This document shows, piece after piece, positions 34,584 to 47,090 of a stretch of 64,000 nucleotides of DNA. The position numbers and the translations under genes were made by a program. Position 1 is the first letter of the stretch. Every line of letters begins with the position of its first letter. The stretch is from positions 96,970 through 160,969 of the forward strand of contig AJWJ01000002.1 of the NCBI GenBank assembly GCA_000277445.1, written 5' to 3'. The notes below the pieces were generated by a model. The model did no database searches. It was given only the letters and a program-made list of their open reading frames with translations, and was not told where the DNA came from. This DNA comes from Polysphondylium violaceum. Lineage: Eukaryota > Evosea > Eumycetozoa > Dictyosteliales > Dictyosteliaceae.

Positions 34584-36782
34584 ATGGAAAATAGTAATAA
34601 TAAGAATAATAATAATAATCTATTTTTAAATATATTTAGAAACAAGACATTGTTTAAACATGTACTGTATTACATATACAGAAACTTGGAGTTTAAGTCT
34701 AAGAGTTTTGTACAGTTGTCGTTGTTGGAGTGTTTTAGAATCAATCGTGCATTGTTTGATCAAAAGATTGATTTGTACTTTAGTGTGTATAAACATGACC
34801 CGTCAAAGGCCTACTATGTGGACCTCAGTGTGGTGGATGCCCAGTTTTTATTGGAAGAGCCCACAATTGATATGGGGGTCTTTACAAGGGTGTTTGAGGA
34901 ACACAGGGGTACGTTTGAGTATTACTCGATACCCATATCCAACAAATACGACCGATTGGAGGAAACAGACAAAAAGACGAGGGTGGCCAACATGAGTGCG
35001 TTTAGTAATGCCGATAGAGACCATTATGTCAAACAATCGTTGTCGTTGGCGTTGGTGGCTGTCACGAGTGGGAGATTGGACAGGGTGTTGTATTTGAAGC
35101 AAGAGGGGTATGGCGTGGACGGATGCAATGTGGATTCGTTTTTCAAGGCCATTAAAATAGGTATCAGGAGAGGCACGATGACCAAGGAGCTGTTAGAGTA
35201 TTTGATGGCGCAAAGAGAGAGACCCGATCGAGTGGACAAAGAAGCCTTGGTTAGACATTTGAGCCTTATTATCCAGTCGGCCCAAATCACCGATGAGCTG
35301 GCGTTGGTGTTGTTCAACTCGTTCCTCAAACAGACGTTTTACGAGTCTTCTTTGTTTATCTTTTACATTGTGGAGCAGGGATTGGTAGGACTGGCCAAAG
35401 AGTTTATCGCAAACATGGACCCAGCTAGCAAGAGGGTACCTATTGACGTGAAGTTCAATCCTGTCAATGCCAAGTCTGTAGAGACCTATAAAGTGTTTTC
35501 GACCAACAACATTAGACTCAGTGTTGGGGTACCCTTTAGAAAGGTGTTTTCGTCGTTTGACGTGTTTGAGTACTATGTCACCAATCACAGGGTCCAGGAA
35601 GATACAATGCTGTCAATGGATTCCGCCGACCTTGCTAAGATCTTTGATGAACGATGTATAGCCTTGTTGGAGAAACACAACTCGCGAGTCTTGCTTGACG
35701 CGATAAATATCGATGTTGCCGCCATTGCTGGGAATTTTACAATGGTGAGATGGTGCCACAAGTTGGGCAAGCGACCAACAAACAAAGCCACCAACAGCAC
35801 ATATGAGATTGTCAAGTTTTTGTTGGAGGTCTCGGATGCCGGTTTTACCGATATCCATCTCACCAATTGCTTCCATGGTGATGTCAGAGTCGTCAAACTC
35901 TTGCACGAGACCTCGTTGAGAAGAGATGATATACCTATATTGTTTACATACCGCAGTATCGACAGATGTGCCGCTCACGGGTACTTGGACATCATTCAAT
36001 ATCTGCTTGACAACCGAACTGAAGGCTTCTCAAGGGAAGCCATCAATGCTGCCGTTGCTAATGGCCACTTGGAGATCTTCAAACTGCTGTACAAGACCAA
36101 CTCTAGCTTCACTCTATTCGAGTCCTCCGTCCAATCAATGGTGGAAAAAGGACACAGCCGCATGTTTGATTACCTTATGGCCTACACACACTACAAACCT
36201 ACCATTGTAGAGTTTTGTAGCCAGCTCCAAGCCAAAACCGGTCATTCCAAACTCTTGTATTTTATCAACCCCGATCAACAAGCACCCAACCCCACCTCTC
36301 TCACCTACCCCGAATCCACAGACATACATCACGACATATCCATCAATATCAAGATATCCGAATACACACACGCAATCGCCAAAGGAAGCATCGGACTCGA
36401 TAGACTGAACATCAGTGACACCCTTGTCACCAAATTGATCAACAAGCAATCAGGATCCCCCAAGCCCCAATGTTTTTTTTTCCTCTACACCTTTATTTAC
36501 CTCTCACCCTATCCAGTGGAAATCCGAAAACACACTCTCCTCACCACTCTTACCACATCCATCAAAATGAAGTCTTTTGACATTATTGATTATTTTGCAT
36601 CCACCTTATCCTCATCCATACACTCACTAAAAATGGAAAGAAAAGATTTCATTTCCTTCAAATCCAACCTAAACACAGTGTTGTTGTCCAATCTCGAGGA
36701 AACATTGCTCTCCCCCATCCGATTATCTCCTGGTGCAAAAAATTATCTCGATAGCTTGCATTTCTTTGAAAACTTTGATTAA
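34584..36782 (+). CDS. Ankyrin repeat protein of a dictyostelid family
   Basis: Single exon, 732 residues. The start has an Asn tract and then LFLNIFRNKTLFKHVLYYI, a leader found in many dictyostelid ankyrin and FNIP-type proteins. Degenerate ankyrin units follow in the middle and C-terminal half: FTMVRWCHKLGKRPTN, DVRVVKLLHETSL, HGYLDIIQYLLDNRTEGF, NGHLEIFKLLYKTNSS, KGHSRMFDYLMAYTHY. There is no signal peptide or membrane span. Coding DNA is notably GC-balanced compared with flanking spacers. Such genes occur in large lineage-specific families; function is unknown. Confidence 0.8.
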   Translation: MENSNNKNNNNNLFLNIFRNKTLFKHVLYYIYRNLEFKSKSFVQLSLLECFRINRALFDQKIDLYFSVYKHDPSKAYYVDLSVVDAQFLLEEPTIDMGVFTRVFEEHRGTFEYYSIPISNKYDRLEETDKKTRVANMSAFSNADRDHYVKQSLSLALVAVTSGRLDRVLYLKQEGYGVDGCNVDSFFKAIKIGIRRGTMTKELLEYLMAQRERPDRVDKEALVRHLSLIIQSAQITDELALVLFNSFLKQTFYESSLFIFYIVEQGLVGLAKEFIANMDPASKRVPIDVKFNPVNAKSVETYKVFSTNNIRLSVGVPFRKVFSSFDVFEYYVTNHRVQEDTMLSMDSADLAKIFDERCIALLEKHNSRVLLDAINIDVAAIAGNFTMVRWCHKLGKRPTNKATNSTYEIVKFLLEVSDAGFTDIHLTNCFHGDVRVVKLLHETSLRRDDIPILFTYRSIDRCAAHGYLDIIQYLLDNRTEGFSREAINAAVANGHLEIFKLLYKTNSSFTLFESSVQSMVEKGHSRMFDYLMAYTHYKPTIVEFCSQLQAKTGHSKLLYFINPDQQAPNPTSLTYPESTDIHHDISINIKISEYTHAIAKGSIGLDRLNISDTLVTKLINKQSGSPKPQCFFFLYTFIYLSPYPVEIRKHTLLTTLTTSIKMKSFDIIDYFASTLSSSIHSLKMERKDFISFKSNLNTVLLSNLEETLLSPIRLSPGAKNYLDSLHFFENFD

Positions 36783-37110
36783 TTAACTACACTATACTTG
36801 TACAACATAATATAATAATCATCTCTGTTTAGTTCAAATCACATCACATTCCAATAAAGTCTGGTCCGTGTGTGCCTATTTACCTCTTTTGGCAAAAACA
36901 AAAAAGAATTTTATGTGAAGTGCCCGAATATCATAAACAAAAGAAATAGATATTTTTGAATTTTATTTTTATTTTTTATTTTTTTTTTTATTTTTCTTTT
37001 TTTTTGAAATTTATTATGAAAAATCTTCACCAAGGGAATGAGCTTTTAATTTTCTTTTTTCATTTCATTTTAATTAAACTCTTTATTACAAATATACATA
37101 TACACACACA
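36783..37110. other. AT-rich promoter spacer
   Basis: 328-bp spacer dominated by T-runs (36960-37010). Nothing else is seen in it. Confidence 0.6.
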
Positions 37111-37878
37111 ATGAGTGAACAAGTTTGCACTGAAATTGATCAATTACAAGAAGCTCGTGATTACAACAAAATCAATGAACTCTTGGAAGAAGCTCTCAAG
37201 ACTTCACCACAAGACGTTGAGCTCTTATGGAGACTTGCCAGATACTACTATGACAAAAATGAGGAAACCAGTGACAAAAACCAAAAGAAAGAATATATCC
37301 TCAAATCAATTGATACCATTGAAAAATGTTTAACCATTGATCCAGAACATTGGGCTGTTCATAAAGTAATTATTATCATGATACGATTACAGATTGTGTA
37401 GATATTAGATATAGATATAGATATTAATATAGATATATAATATTACAAGTGGTGGGCTATTTCTACTAGTGCCATTGGTGAATATGTTACATCTAAAGAA
37501 AAGATTGCCAATGCATTCAAGATTAAAGAACATGCATTGAAATCATTGGAATTGAAACCCAAAGATCCAACCACATTACACTTACTTGGTAGATGGTGTT
37601 TCTCTGTTGCCTCTATTGGATTCATTGAAAGAGGTGTCGCCAGTGCTTTATTTGGCACTCCACCACAATCATCCTATGAGGAATCACTTAAATATCTTTT
37701 GGAAGCCTACGAAGTCGACCCAACCATCATTCGTAATCTTATTTTCATTGGTGACTGTTACACCAATCTCAAAAACCAAACCAAAGCCAAAGAATTTTAC
37801 CAAAAAGCTGCCTCTGCCGTCCCAAAGAGTGAGTTTGAAAAGACTTTGGTCGAAGAAGCTAAAAAAAAAGCTAAATAA
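37111..37878 (+). CDS. Regulator of microtubule dynamics (RMDN)-like TPR protein
   Basis: Two exons, 37111-37365 and 37450-37878; the 84-nt phase-0 intron gives 227 residues. The order of motifs follows the RMDN/FAM82 family: LLWRLARYYYDK, WAVHKWWAIS across the splice site, IANAFKIKEHALKSLELKPK, the LHLLGRWCFSVA segment, LFGTPPQSSYEESLKYLLEA and a final TPR-like helix pair with KAKEFYQKAA. These are TPR-like helical repeats. Animal RMDN proteins are linked to microtubules, ER and mitochondria (family knowledge). The protein lacks the N-terminal membrane span of some animal members and is short, so a soluble form is likely. Confidence 0.82.
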
Positions 37879-38779
37879 AGAATATGTCGTCGATGTCTCA
37901 TCTCTGATTGGTAATAATATATTTAGAAACACTCAATATCATGATATTCTCATTGAAGTATCTATTTTTGGTAATTTCTAAATCCTTTTTTCTCATATCA
38001 TTATATTTAGTATTTCGAAAAAGATATATTTATTTTGGTGGTTATGATGGTGTGAGGTTTATGAAATTATTTTTTGGGGAGGTGTGAATTTACAAAATAT
38101 TTTTATAGAAATGCAAAAAAATAATCCCAAACCACACACCACATTTCATTCACACACAACCAGCAATACCACACAAATGTGTTGTTTAGACTATTACCAA
38201 TTTAATCAAATATTCTTCATATAGATAGCAATGACTCTACTACTCGGGATAAAATAATGCACTCTATAGTTTGATAATGGATTGACAGATTATCAAATTT
38301 GGGATGTGTGGTGAGAATTGAAGCATCCAAGAAAAGAAATATTAGACACTATTCACAAATGATTTAATTTAATTATTATTGTAGACAACACTCTCACACA
38401 ATAATCACATATCATAGGCACCACACACACACACTAATAACACACACATAGAGATAGATAAATTAACAAATATCAATACTCGTATCTTGTTCAACAACAA
38501 ATACGACTGTGAAATAATAATTTATTCTATCTATGTCGTCTATCTCTATTTAGTTTATTATTTTATTATTACATTGGATTTGATAAATACATTTCTATAA
38601 AACTATAATAGATACACACAACCACCTATACTACTACTACTAGAATAGGAGGAAGCTAATACTATCCTTCTAGCAGATTGTTACAATACTATTGGTCTCT
38701 CTTTTTACATCATTTGTTTTTTTTATTTTTATCAATCTCTATTCTCTCTTAGGGATTCTCATAAACATTTTATCTTAAA
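37879..38779. other. Intergenic region with CA-rich tracts
   Basis: 901-bp spacer with AT-rich sequence and CA-rich tracts around 38128-38160 and 38418-38448. It is the upstream region of the large glycosyltransferase-receptor gene. CA-rich boxes are common in dictyostelid developmental promoters (known); whether these work so is inferred. No gene is seen. Confidence 0.5.
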
Positions 38780-41700
38780 ATGAAGAATAATATTATTATT
38801 CAATATTTATTGGTAATAGTGGTTTTACTTTCTTTTCCCATTTTTACTATCCAACTTGGTATGTTTTTATTTATATGATATGAATAGATGTAGTTTATAT
38901 TAATATAGTTTATACATATACAATATAGCTTCTGAAAATCATTTATATAATAATTATGATTTAACGATTTTAAAAGATGAATATGAAAATATTTTAAAGT
39001 AAGTTAATAATATTAAATAATGAACCAACAATGATACTAATTATAGATAATTAGAAATTTTTATAATAAAAATCAAAATGAATATGAAAATGATTTATCA
39101 GATATTTTAAATCAATTACAAGGTATTCAAGAAAATACAAATACTACCAATATTTTCAATGATTTAGAGTGGTATATAGAAAAAAGTTCAAACAATAATT
39201 TATTAAATAGTAATAGCAACAACAATGAATTAAAAGTTGGTATGATAGTTTCAAGTTTTGAAGGACTATACTCCACCTCTGGTATTGGTACAGTTTATTC
39301 AGTATTGTCTGATTTTTTAGTATCCAAAGGCTATAAAGTTACAGTCATCTATACAAGAGATGAAGCACCAGAGAAAAAGAGTTTTAATGAATGGAGAAAA
39401 GATTTTAAATCCAGAGGCATTGAATTGGTCCATTTACCCACTCTATCCACAGTAAGAATCGACAATCCATACTTTGTTAGAAAGTCTTACCAAGTCTATC
39501 AATTCCTCAAAGACCAATCATTTGATATCCTCCATTTTCCAGATTTTGAAGGTATGGCATACTACACTTGTATGGCTAAATCCAATGGCTTGTATTTCCA
39601 AAACTCTTCCATTGTCGTCGGTCTTCACGGTCCAACCAGTTGGGTCGTTAAAAGTAATACACAAAAGCTACCCATTCAACATGATCAAATTGAATTGGAC
39701 TATATGGAGAGAAAATCTGTAGAGATGGCCGATATCATTTGGACACCAAGTAACTATATCGTCAATTGGTTGGTAAAGAATGCCGGTTGGAATATTCCAT
39801 CTGAAAAACTATATCTCTTGCCATTCCTTGCTCACTCTTCAACAAAATCACTCTCTACAAAACCATCCTCATCATCATCAAGTGTCAATGAATTTGTATT
39901 TTTTGGTCGTATGGAACAAAGAAAAGGTTTGGATTTATTCCTAGATTCACTTGATCTTTTGAGCAAGAGTGATTTGTCTAGCTATGAATTATCTCTTTTA
40001 AAAGTAACCTTTTTGGGTCGTTCCTCTGAAATTAAAGGTGAAAATGCAATTGACTACATTCGTACTAGATCAAAGAAATGGCCATTCACTCTCTCATTCA
40101 TCACTGATAAAAGTTCTCAAGAAGCTCTCCAATATCTTGTCGACAGTCCAAATAGATTGGCTGTTATCCCTTCGCTCCAAGATAACGCTCCATACACTCT
40201 CTATGAATGTTTGTATAATCAAGTACCATTCATTGCCACTTCTCAACCATCAATGATTCCGTTGATAGACTCTAGTGACCATTCCCGAGTTTTATTTGAT
40301 GCCAAAGCCCCTCAATTATTGAGAAAAATGACCCAGTCCATTAAAAAAGGTGCCTACGTTGCCAAACCTACTTTTACTAAAGAGAAATCTGAATCATCTT
40401 GGAGTAAATTTTATTCATCCATCGTTGTACAATCTATTTCAGCAAAAACAGAGAAAACATTGGTAGTCACTCAACAACAACAACCATTGGTTTCAGTTTG
40501 TATTGTTCATTTTAATAGACCATTGTTTCTCCAACAAGCTATAGACTCGATAAAGAATCAAGTATACCAAAACTATGAAGTCATCATTGTTGATGACGGT
40601 AGTAATTCATCAGAGTCTATCAAGTACTTAAATTACTTGGAAAAGGAGTTTAGTGAACAATCCAATTGGAAGCTTATCAAGACATCAAATAGATACTTGG
40701 GTGCTGCTCGTAACACTGCCTCGAAAGAAGCCAAAGGAAAGTATTTATACTTTTTAGATGATGATAACTTTGCCTATCCCCAAGCACTCTCTACCTATGT
40801 TGACATTGCCACATACTCAAAATCAAATATTGTCACTGCTGCTCACTCTATTTTTGAAAAGACTTCCACTCCAACCAAAGCCGACGTCATTAGACAATGG
40901 GTTCCTCTTGGTCCATCCTTGTCGGTCGGTCTCTTTAAAAACTGTTTTGGTGATGCCAACTTTTTCATCGAGAAAAAGGTATTTGATCTAGTTGGTGGCT
41001 TTACTGAAGAATATGGTGTAGGTCTTGAGGATCATGAACTCTTGGCCAAATTGGTTCTTCAAGGCTATAAATTATCTGTCTCTACCGAGCCTTTACTCTA
41101 CTATAGAATGCACGATCCTGTCGACCAAATGGTATTCAAGACCAACACCAAGTACAACCAAATGCGTTACATTCGTCCCTATTCTTCTGCACTCACCAGT
41201 CACAAAAAGGTATTGAACGTCTTGGCAAACAATGCAGTCTTGGCCCAATCAAAACTCTTGTTGGCCACATGCAATATTACAGTCTCGCGTATTGAGCCCA
41301 AAATTGGCTCGTTGAATGGTGGCACACCAGTAAGCATCTACGGTTCAGGCTTCTCTTGTGGTATCTCTGAAGTCAATTTCGGTGGTTTCCCATGTACTGC
41401 TTTACACTACACCGACAGCGTCATCACCTGTAACACCCCACAGGCTAAAGACCCAGGATCTGTTGATGTCACTATTATCCCCGTCGACAAAGATTCCAAA
41501 CAAACCCTCTTTGATTCGTTTGCCTACTCGCCCCCTACCGCTGTGAAAGAGTGTGTTTTGGGTCCTGATGAAACCTTTATCTCTTGCTCCATCGATCGTG
41601 AGGTCCAAACCAATAGTCCATCCTGTTCTAAAATCTTTACTCAAAACTCTGTCAAAACCTTTGGCCAGGGTGCCAGTTGTTCATATTCTGATCCTTCAAC

Positions 41701-44700
41701 CCTCGTCATCAACCTCGGCGACGAAAGCAGTGTATTGGTTAACCAACAATTACAATTTATTGCCGGTGGAATCTTATCCACTCAAGGCGAACCAAATGAT
41801 GCACAAAAAGTAACTCTACAAGCCGCCACTGGATCCATTCCAATCGCTTCTATCAAGGCTCCCAACACTGTAGGTCCATGTGATCAAGTCCTCTTGGATG
41901 GTTCTCACTCATCTGGTGGTGCTGGCAAACCCCTTGTATTCCTCTGGACAGTCACTGAAGCCCCTGCCAACAAGTCTGCCATCCAAGCCATCTTGAAGGG
42001 AATCAAGGGCGATAAAGTTGAAATACCAAACAATCTTTTGGCTGTCAATCAAACCTATTCATTCAATCTCAAAGTATCCAATTGGTTGGGTAAATCAGAC
42101 AGCAACAGCGTCACCATTAGCAAAGTATCTTCAGACGTAATCAAAGTGACCATTGACGGACCCACCAAAATTAGCATGCAACCCGCCGATCTCAGCCTCA
42201 TTGGTAAAGCCTCGGTATCTGGTTGCAATCAAAGCAAGAGTTACGACAATCTAGTCTACTCTTGGAATATTTCACCCGCCATTGAATTGGGTTCCTCTAG
42301 CAAATATGTTGGTAAAAACCTCACCATTCCTGAAAACAAATGGGAATATGGCACTAGCTATGTTATCACCTTAACCGTTTCCGATGGCGCTGATCAAGGA
42401 TACGCCACAGTCACTGTATTCATCTCCAAGGCACCCATAAAGGCTGTCATTTCTGGTGGTGATAAAAAGTTTGGTCCAAATTCTGTCGTCACCCTCGACG
42501 CCTCCAAGTCTTCTGATCCCACCAATGCCAATGCCGTCCTCTTATACAAATGGGCTTGCACAACTCAAGGCAAAGGTAAAGACTGTGGAATTCCTTTAGA
42601 CTCTACAGCCATAATCTCTTTTAACGCATCTCTTTTGCCCCTCGGCAAATATCTTTTGGCCGTCTCTGTCGATGCCCAAGACGACGACAGCAGAACTGGT
42701 ACCGCTGTTACACACATTGAAATTACAAACGAAGGCTTTATCGATGTCTCTATTGACAAGAGCAGTCTCCCAGAATTTATTGATCCCTCTCAAAAACTCA
42801 TTTTGAAATCAGTTATCGTTGGCGACTATTCTCTCGACAAGCTCTCATTCCTTTGGAATCTTGATGAAGGTAAATTGGCCGTTCTTTCTGAAGACGCCTA
42901 CTCAACCAAGCTCACAAGCAAGGATTTGGCCATAAGACCAAACGCGTTGAAATCAGACACCCTCTATACATTCTCTCTTTCTGTTATGGACAACACCAAG
43001 AAACAAGGTCGTGCCACCATCTCTTTCAAAACTGAAGCCAAACCATCTGGTGGCCAATTGATTTGCAAGAAAAAGACTGGTACTGTAATGGATGAGTTTA
43101 TATTTGATTTGGGCGAAGATTGGGACTCAAACTCTGGTATCAGTGGTTATATGTTCCGTTACAAATCCAGAGATGACGGCCCAGAGATTCCTTTGGGTGA
43201 AAGATCAAACTCGTCGGCTATTAGAACCTTTTTGCCTCCAGGAAAATTGACCATCATCGGTTATGCCTATTCTGGCAATGGAATCGCTTCACAATCTCAA
43301 TGTCAAGTTGAAGTTGCTACACCAGGTCCAGAAGAATATGAACAAGTATTGAAAATGGTCTCTGAAATGATTGCCAATAAAGACATCAACATCTTTTCAT
43401 TTGCCAATTGTGTCAAAGTTGCCAACTCTCTCGTCATTTCGGCCAAAGGCAAACTTTTAACCAGTGCTCAGGTCAGTCAAAAAGTTCAGGAGGTCAAGAG
43501 TAGTGCAATCAATTATCTTCAAGCCAAAGTCAGTGATAAATCATCTGCTGAAGCCATCTCGTCCATCATTGATATGATCAACAGTGCTGCCGAACCAAAA
43601 ACTGTGGTCGTTCCTCAAGATTTATCAAACTCTATGAAGGTCATGAAAGTTGTTTCACCCATGATGTCCAAGGCTCAAATTTTACACGGCGACTTTATTT
43701 CTTCAGTCGAGTATTTGGGTAATGTCAACAATCAACTCTTTTCTCAAATCAAAGATATGGATCCAGCTTTAAACCCCCTCGCTGAGTCTCTGGCTAGTGA
43801 TATTCTCAAAGTATCCTCTCAACTTGCCGACGGTCTTCTCAGCAGATATGTCAATGGTGAAGAGGCTGTAATCATCTCTGAAAATGGTCTCACTCTTACA
43901 ACCTTTAAAGAACACCCAGCCATCATGAACTCTAATGGAACCACAATCAAAGGTGGATTAGAAGAACCCCAATTTATCCTTCCTGCCAATTTCCTTGAAA
44001 AGAATCTCAATAGCATTGGAAAGTCTCAAGAAGTTAAAATGAAGTATCTCTATGTTGATTCAAATATCCACTTTAGTAAATCTATTCCCAAAGACTCTGA
44101 AATGATTGGACCCAATGTATTTAGTTTGGATCTTGAAACCTCTGAATCAACAAAACTAAAGATCGAAAAACTTGATAAACCAATTGAAATTCAACTTGGC
44201 AAGCAAAAGTATGATGGTGATCTTAAATGTTACTATTGGGATGAATCCAAAGAAGAGTGGTCCAATGATGGTGTTGAAACTAGTGAAAAGAATGATGTAA
44301 TCACTTGTAAAACTACCCATCTCACTCAATTTAGTCTTTTCAAATTTGCCAAAGGTGGAGGTAAAAACAATACATGGGTAATTGTTGGTTCAGTCGTTGG
44401 TTCAGTATTAGCTGCTGGTGTTTTGGCTGCTGGTGTCGTCATTGTCAAGAGAAAGAAGAATAAAAAGAGAAACGATAAATCCAAAGACAAAAAGAAACAA
44501 GACAAAAAAGATAAAAAAGATAAAAAAGCAGCCGCTGCCGCCAGTAAAAAGGACAAAAAGAAAGGCAACAAACCCTCAGACAAAGACCCCATTGATCCAG
44601 TTATTCCAGCCTCAAAGAAAAAGAAAGAAAGCAAATTTGGTGATGAAAATGATGTTGAATACATTTTACAAGAATTTAAAGATATCTATCAAGGCGTTAA

Positions 44701-45091
44701 AAAACAAGAACAATTAAAAGCATTGAAGCGTCGTTCACCCATCTCACCAGTCTCTACCATTGGTGCATCTAGTTCAAATTCTACTCCAGTTAGCTCTGTT
44801 GAAACCACACCAGAACAACAAAAACTCTTTAATGATAGAAAAGAAAGAGCAGCCAAAACTATTCAAAGAGCTTGGAAAAATTACTATCAACAAAAACAAT
44901 TAGAAAAGGAAGCTGAAGTTGAAGAACTCTTGGATAACATTGGTGAATTGTTATCTGATGATGAACAAGATCCATTTGAAGTTGAAAATTCTCACTATGA
45001 TGAAAATAATCAAAATAATAATGATGACGATACTGATGCTGATCAACAACAACAGCAACCAAATCAAGATAATTCTGATGATGAAAATTAA
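38780..45091 (+). CDS. Membrane protein: two glycosyltransferase domains + IPT/TIG + REJ + GPS + TM + IQ
   Basis: Three exons: 38780-38858, 38929-38998 and 39055-45091 (phases 1 and 2), giving 2,061 residues. A signal peptide (IIIQYLLVIVVLLSFPIF) starts it. Residues ~110-500 form a GT-B glycosyltransferase of the GT4 type (MIVSSFEGLYSTSGIG, VFFGRMEQRKGLDLFLDSL, ALYECLYN-like end). Residues ~525-750 form a GT-A, GT2-type domain (VSVCIVHFNRP, VIIVDDGSN, LDDDN as the DxD-like motif near 618). An IPT/TIG domain follows at ~790-875 (GSLNGGTPVSIYGSGF). A REJ-like region begins PCDQVLLDGSHSSGG, with Ig/PKD-like repeats after it. A GPS motif lies at ~1773-1815 (LKCYYWDES, W, CKTTHLTQFSLF). One membrane span is near 1824-1845, then a Lys-rich tail with an IQ motif (AAKTIQRAWKNYY, ~1982) and acidic end. 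GT domains would face the lumen or outside. Confidence 0.88.
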
Positions 45092-45477
45092 AATAAATCT
45101 TTTTTTATTTTTAATATTATTTTAAAAAGATATTTTTGACCTATATATTTCAGGCTATGAGCCGACGTTTGTTCTTCACTTATTCTTTTGGCCTGGTCAA
45201 CAAAAACACGGTAAAAGAGGGTACAAGATGTTTTTGGGTATAAAGTACCTATTAGTCTTACCCAAACATGACTTTCTTTGTATATATTTAATAAAATCTC
45301 ATCCAAATAAAAATGCAAACAGGTAATATAATTCAAATATTTTTATTTTAATTCAAGATACTTTATTTCATTTGTTATAATAGAGATATTAAAAACAATT
45401 AATATTAATAATAAAAAAGGTATTATAAGTACCGCTTTAAAAAAAAAAAGATATATTGTTTGGTGTAGGTGTTAAAA
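45092..45477. other. Intergenic region with an unexplained GC-richer patch
   Basis: 386-bp spacer between convergent genes. A patch at about 45150-45275 is richer in GC than normal spacer here, with a possible minus-strand protein-like frame (SHVWVRLIGTLYPKTS). I cannot assign it to a gene or RNA; a remnant is most likely. Confidence 0.35.
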
Positions 45478-46885
45478 TTAATATCTTCTTCTATCATCTC
45501 TACCAAAGTTATCTCTTCTTCTGTCATCCCCACCATAAGGATTATAACGACTACCTCTATTATCTCTATCGCCACCATCTCTACTATATCTGTCTCTATT
45601 ACCACCATCTCTATTATCTCTACCACCATAGTTGTCTCTATTTGATGGACGATCATAATCTCTATATCTATTACCACCTCCTCTATGACCGCCGTTGCTG
45701 TTGTTATTGTAGTTATTATTAGAATAATTATCTCTGGAATAGTAATTACCTCCGCTACTAGGGCCGCCACTGCCACCACCATTATTGGCACCATAAAAAG
45801 ATTCTCTTGGTCTTCTACCATTGGTTTGATAGTATTCATCCATAAATGATCTAATCTTTGCGAAACCTATATGTTTCTTACCTTCGAGATGACTAATTGA
45901 TCTCTTTTCCTTATCACCTACAAATAATAAAGCTCCACAAATTTCACATACTGACATTTTCTTATTTTCATTCTTTTCGTTAATTGCCTATAGTAATGAT
46001 TATAATAATGAATGATTAGTATTGCTCTTTGTGCTTAATATTAATATTAATAATAACAATAACTTACCTTTTCTAATTCAGCCTTTTCAGTTTTCAGCTC
46101 TTCAGCAGAGGTCATTAAATTTTGAGCTTCAGTAATTTGACCTTCTTCACCTAATTCCTCAGCTTCCTTTAAGAGTTTTTGAATTTTCTCATCCAATTCT
46201 TTTAATCTTGCAGTATCTCTATTTTCTGGTTGTGCTTGTTGTGGTTGTTGTAAGGCTGTTGATAAACTTCCCTCTTCGTCATTATCTGCCAATGATGCTA
46301 TAGATTGTTGTGGTATAACTGCATGATTATGTGTGTCTCCATTTGGATTTGCAAGTAATCTTTCTTTATTTCTTTTAATTCTATTGATATAATAATAGTT
46401 TGTTAGTATATATGTTTGTTATTTCATAGATATAAATATAAAGTAATTACTTTTTATCATTATCAGAAATTAAATTCTCTATCGTGTATACCCAATGTCT
46501 TTCATAGTCATATTTATCTTTATCTTTACAGTTTTCATACTGTTTAACACAATTGTCATCATGTAATTTTGTACAAGGACCTAAATCACGAATATTTGCA
46601 TTTGTAAACAATTCATTTGGACACAAACCACATAAATAGTATTTACATATATCGTCATCTGTAAAATGATTTTCAACTTTAACTCTATCCTTTGGCTATA
46701 ATAATGATGATAATAATAGTAATGATAATAGATGATAATAATGATAATTAATAATCATGATTTATGATATTAGTAATAAATAAAAATACTTACTACTACT
46801 AATACTAATAAATAATAATGATACTTACTAATAAATTTCTATCCTTTCCTAAGAACTCATCCAACTGTGCTCTAATAGCATCCAT
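45478..46885 (-). CDS. luc7l: LUC7-like U1 snRNP-associated protein
   Basis: Four exons (46829-46885, 46451-46695, 46068-46380 and 45478-45987; phases 0, 2, 0) give 374 residues. The first zinc finger lies in DDDICKYYLCGLCPNELF and LGPCTKLHDDNC. A coiled coil follows (LKELDEKIQKLLKEAEELGE). The second zinc finger is in SVCEICGALLFVGDKEKRSI with SHLEGKKHIGFAKIR. Both are hallmarks of LUC7, a U1 snRNP component that stabilises 5' splice-site recognition in the nucleus. The C-terminal ~110 residues are Gly/Arg/Asp/Asn-rich, with RG and RDN repeats in place of the RS tail of animal LUC7L. The first finger pairs its Cys/His residues across exon 2. Confidence 0.93.
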
Positions 46886-47090
46886 TTTTATGTGTATGTA
46901 TGTATAACAATATACTTTCTTTTGAAATTTTCAAAATGAAATGAAAAAAATCGTTGTTGAATATTTTAAAATATTTTTTTTTTTTTTTTTTTTAGTAAAA
47001 TCACTGCGTCAGTTTGTATTACAACAGTGTTTGAATGCTTGTTTATTATTAAAAATAGTACATATAAATAAATTGTAGAGAGCATATAAT

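Noticed and set aside
44326-44717. Lys- and Phe-rich frames overlapping the end of the GT-REJ-GPS gene
   Set aside because: They arise from the Lys-rich cytosolic tail read in other frames or on the other strand.
45423-45839. 138-codon minus-strand frame and its plus-strand mirror over the LUC7 tail
   Set aside because: They are other-frame shadows of the Arg/Gly/Asp-repeat tail of LUC7.
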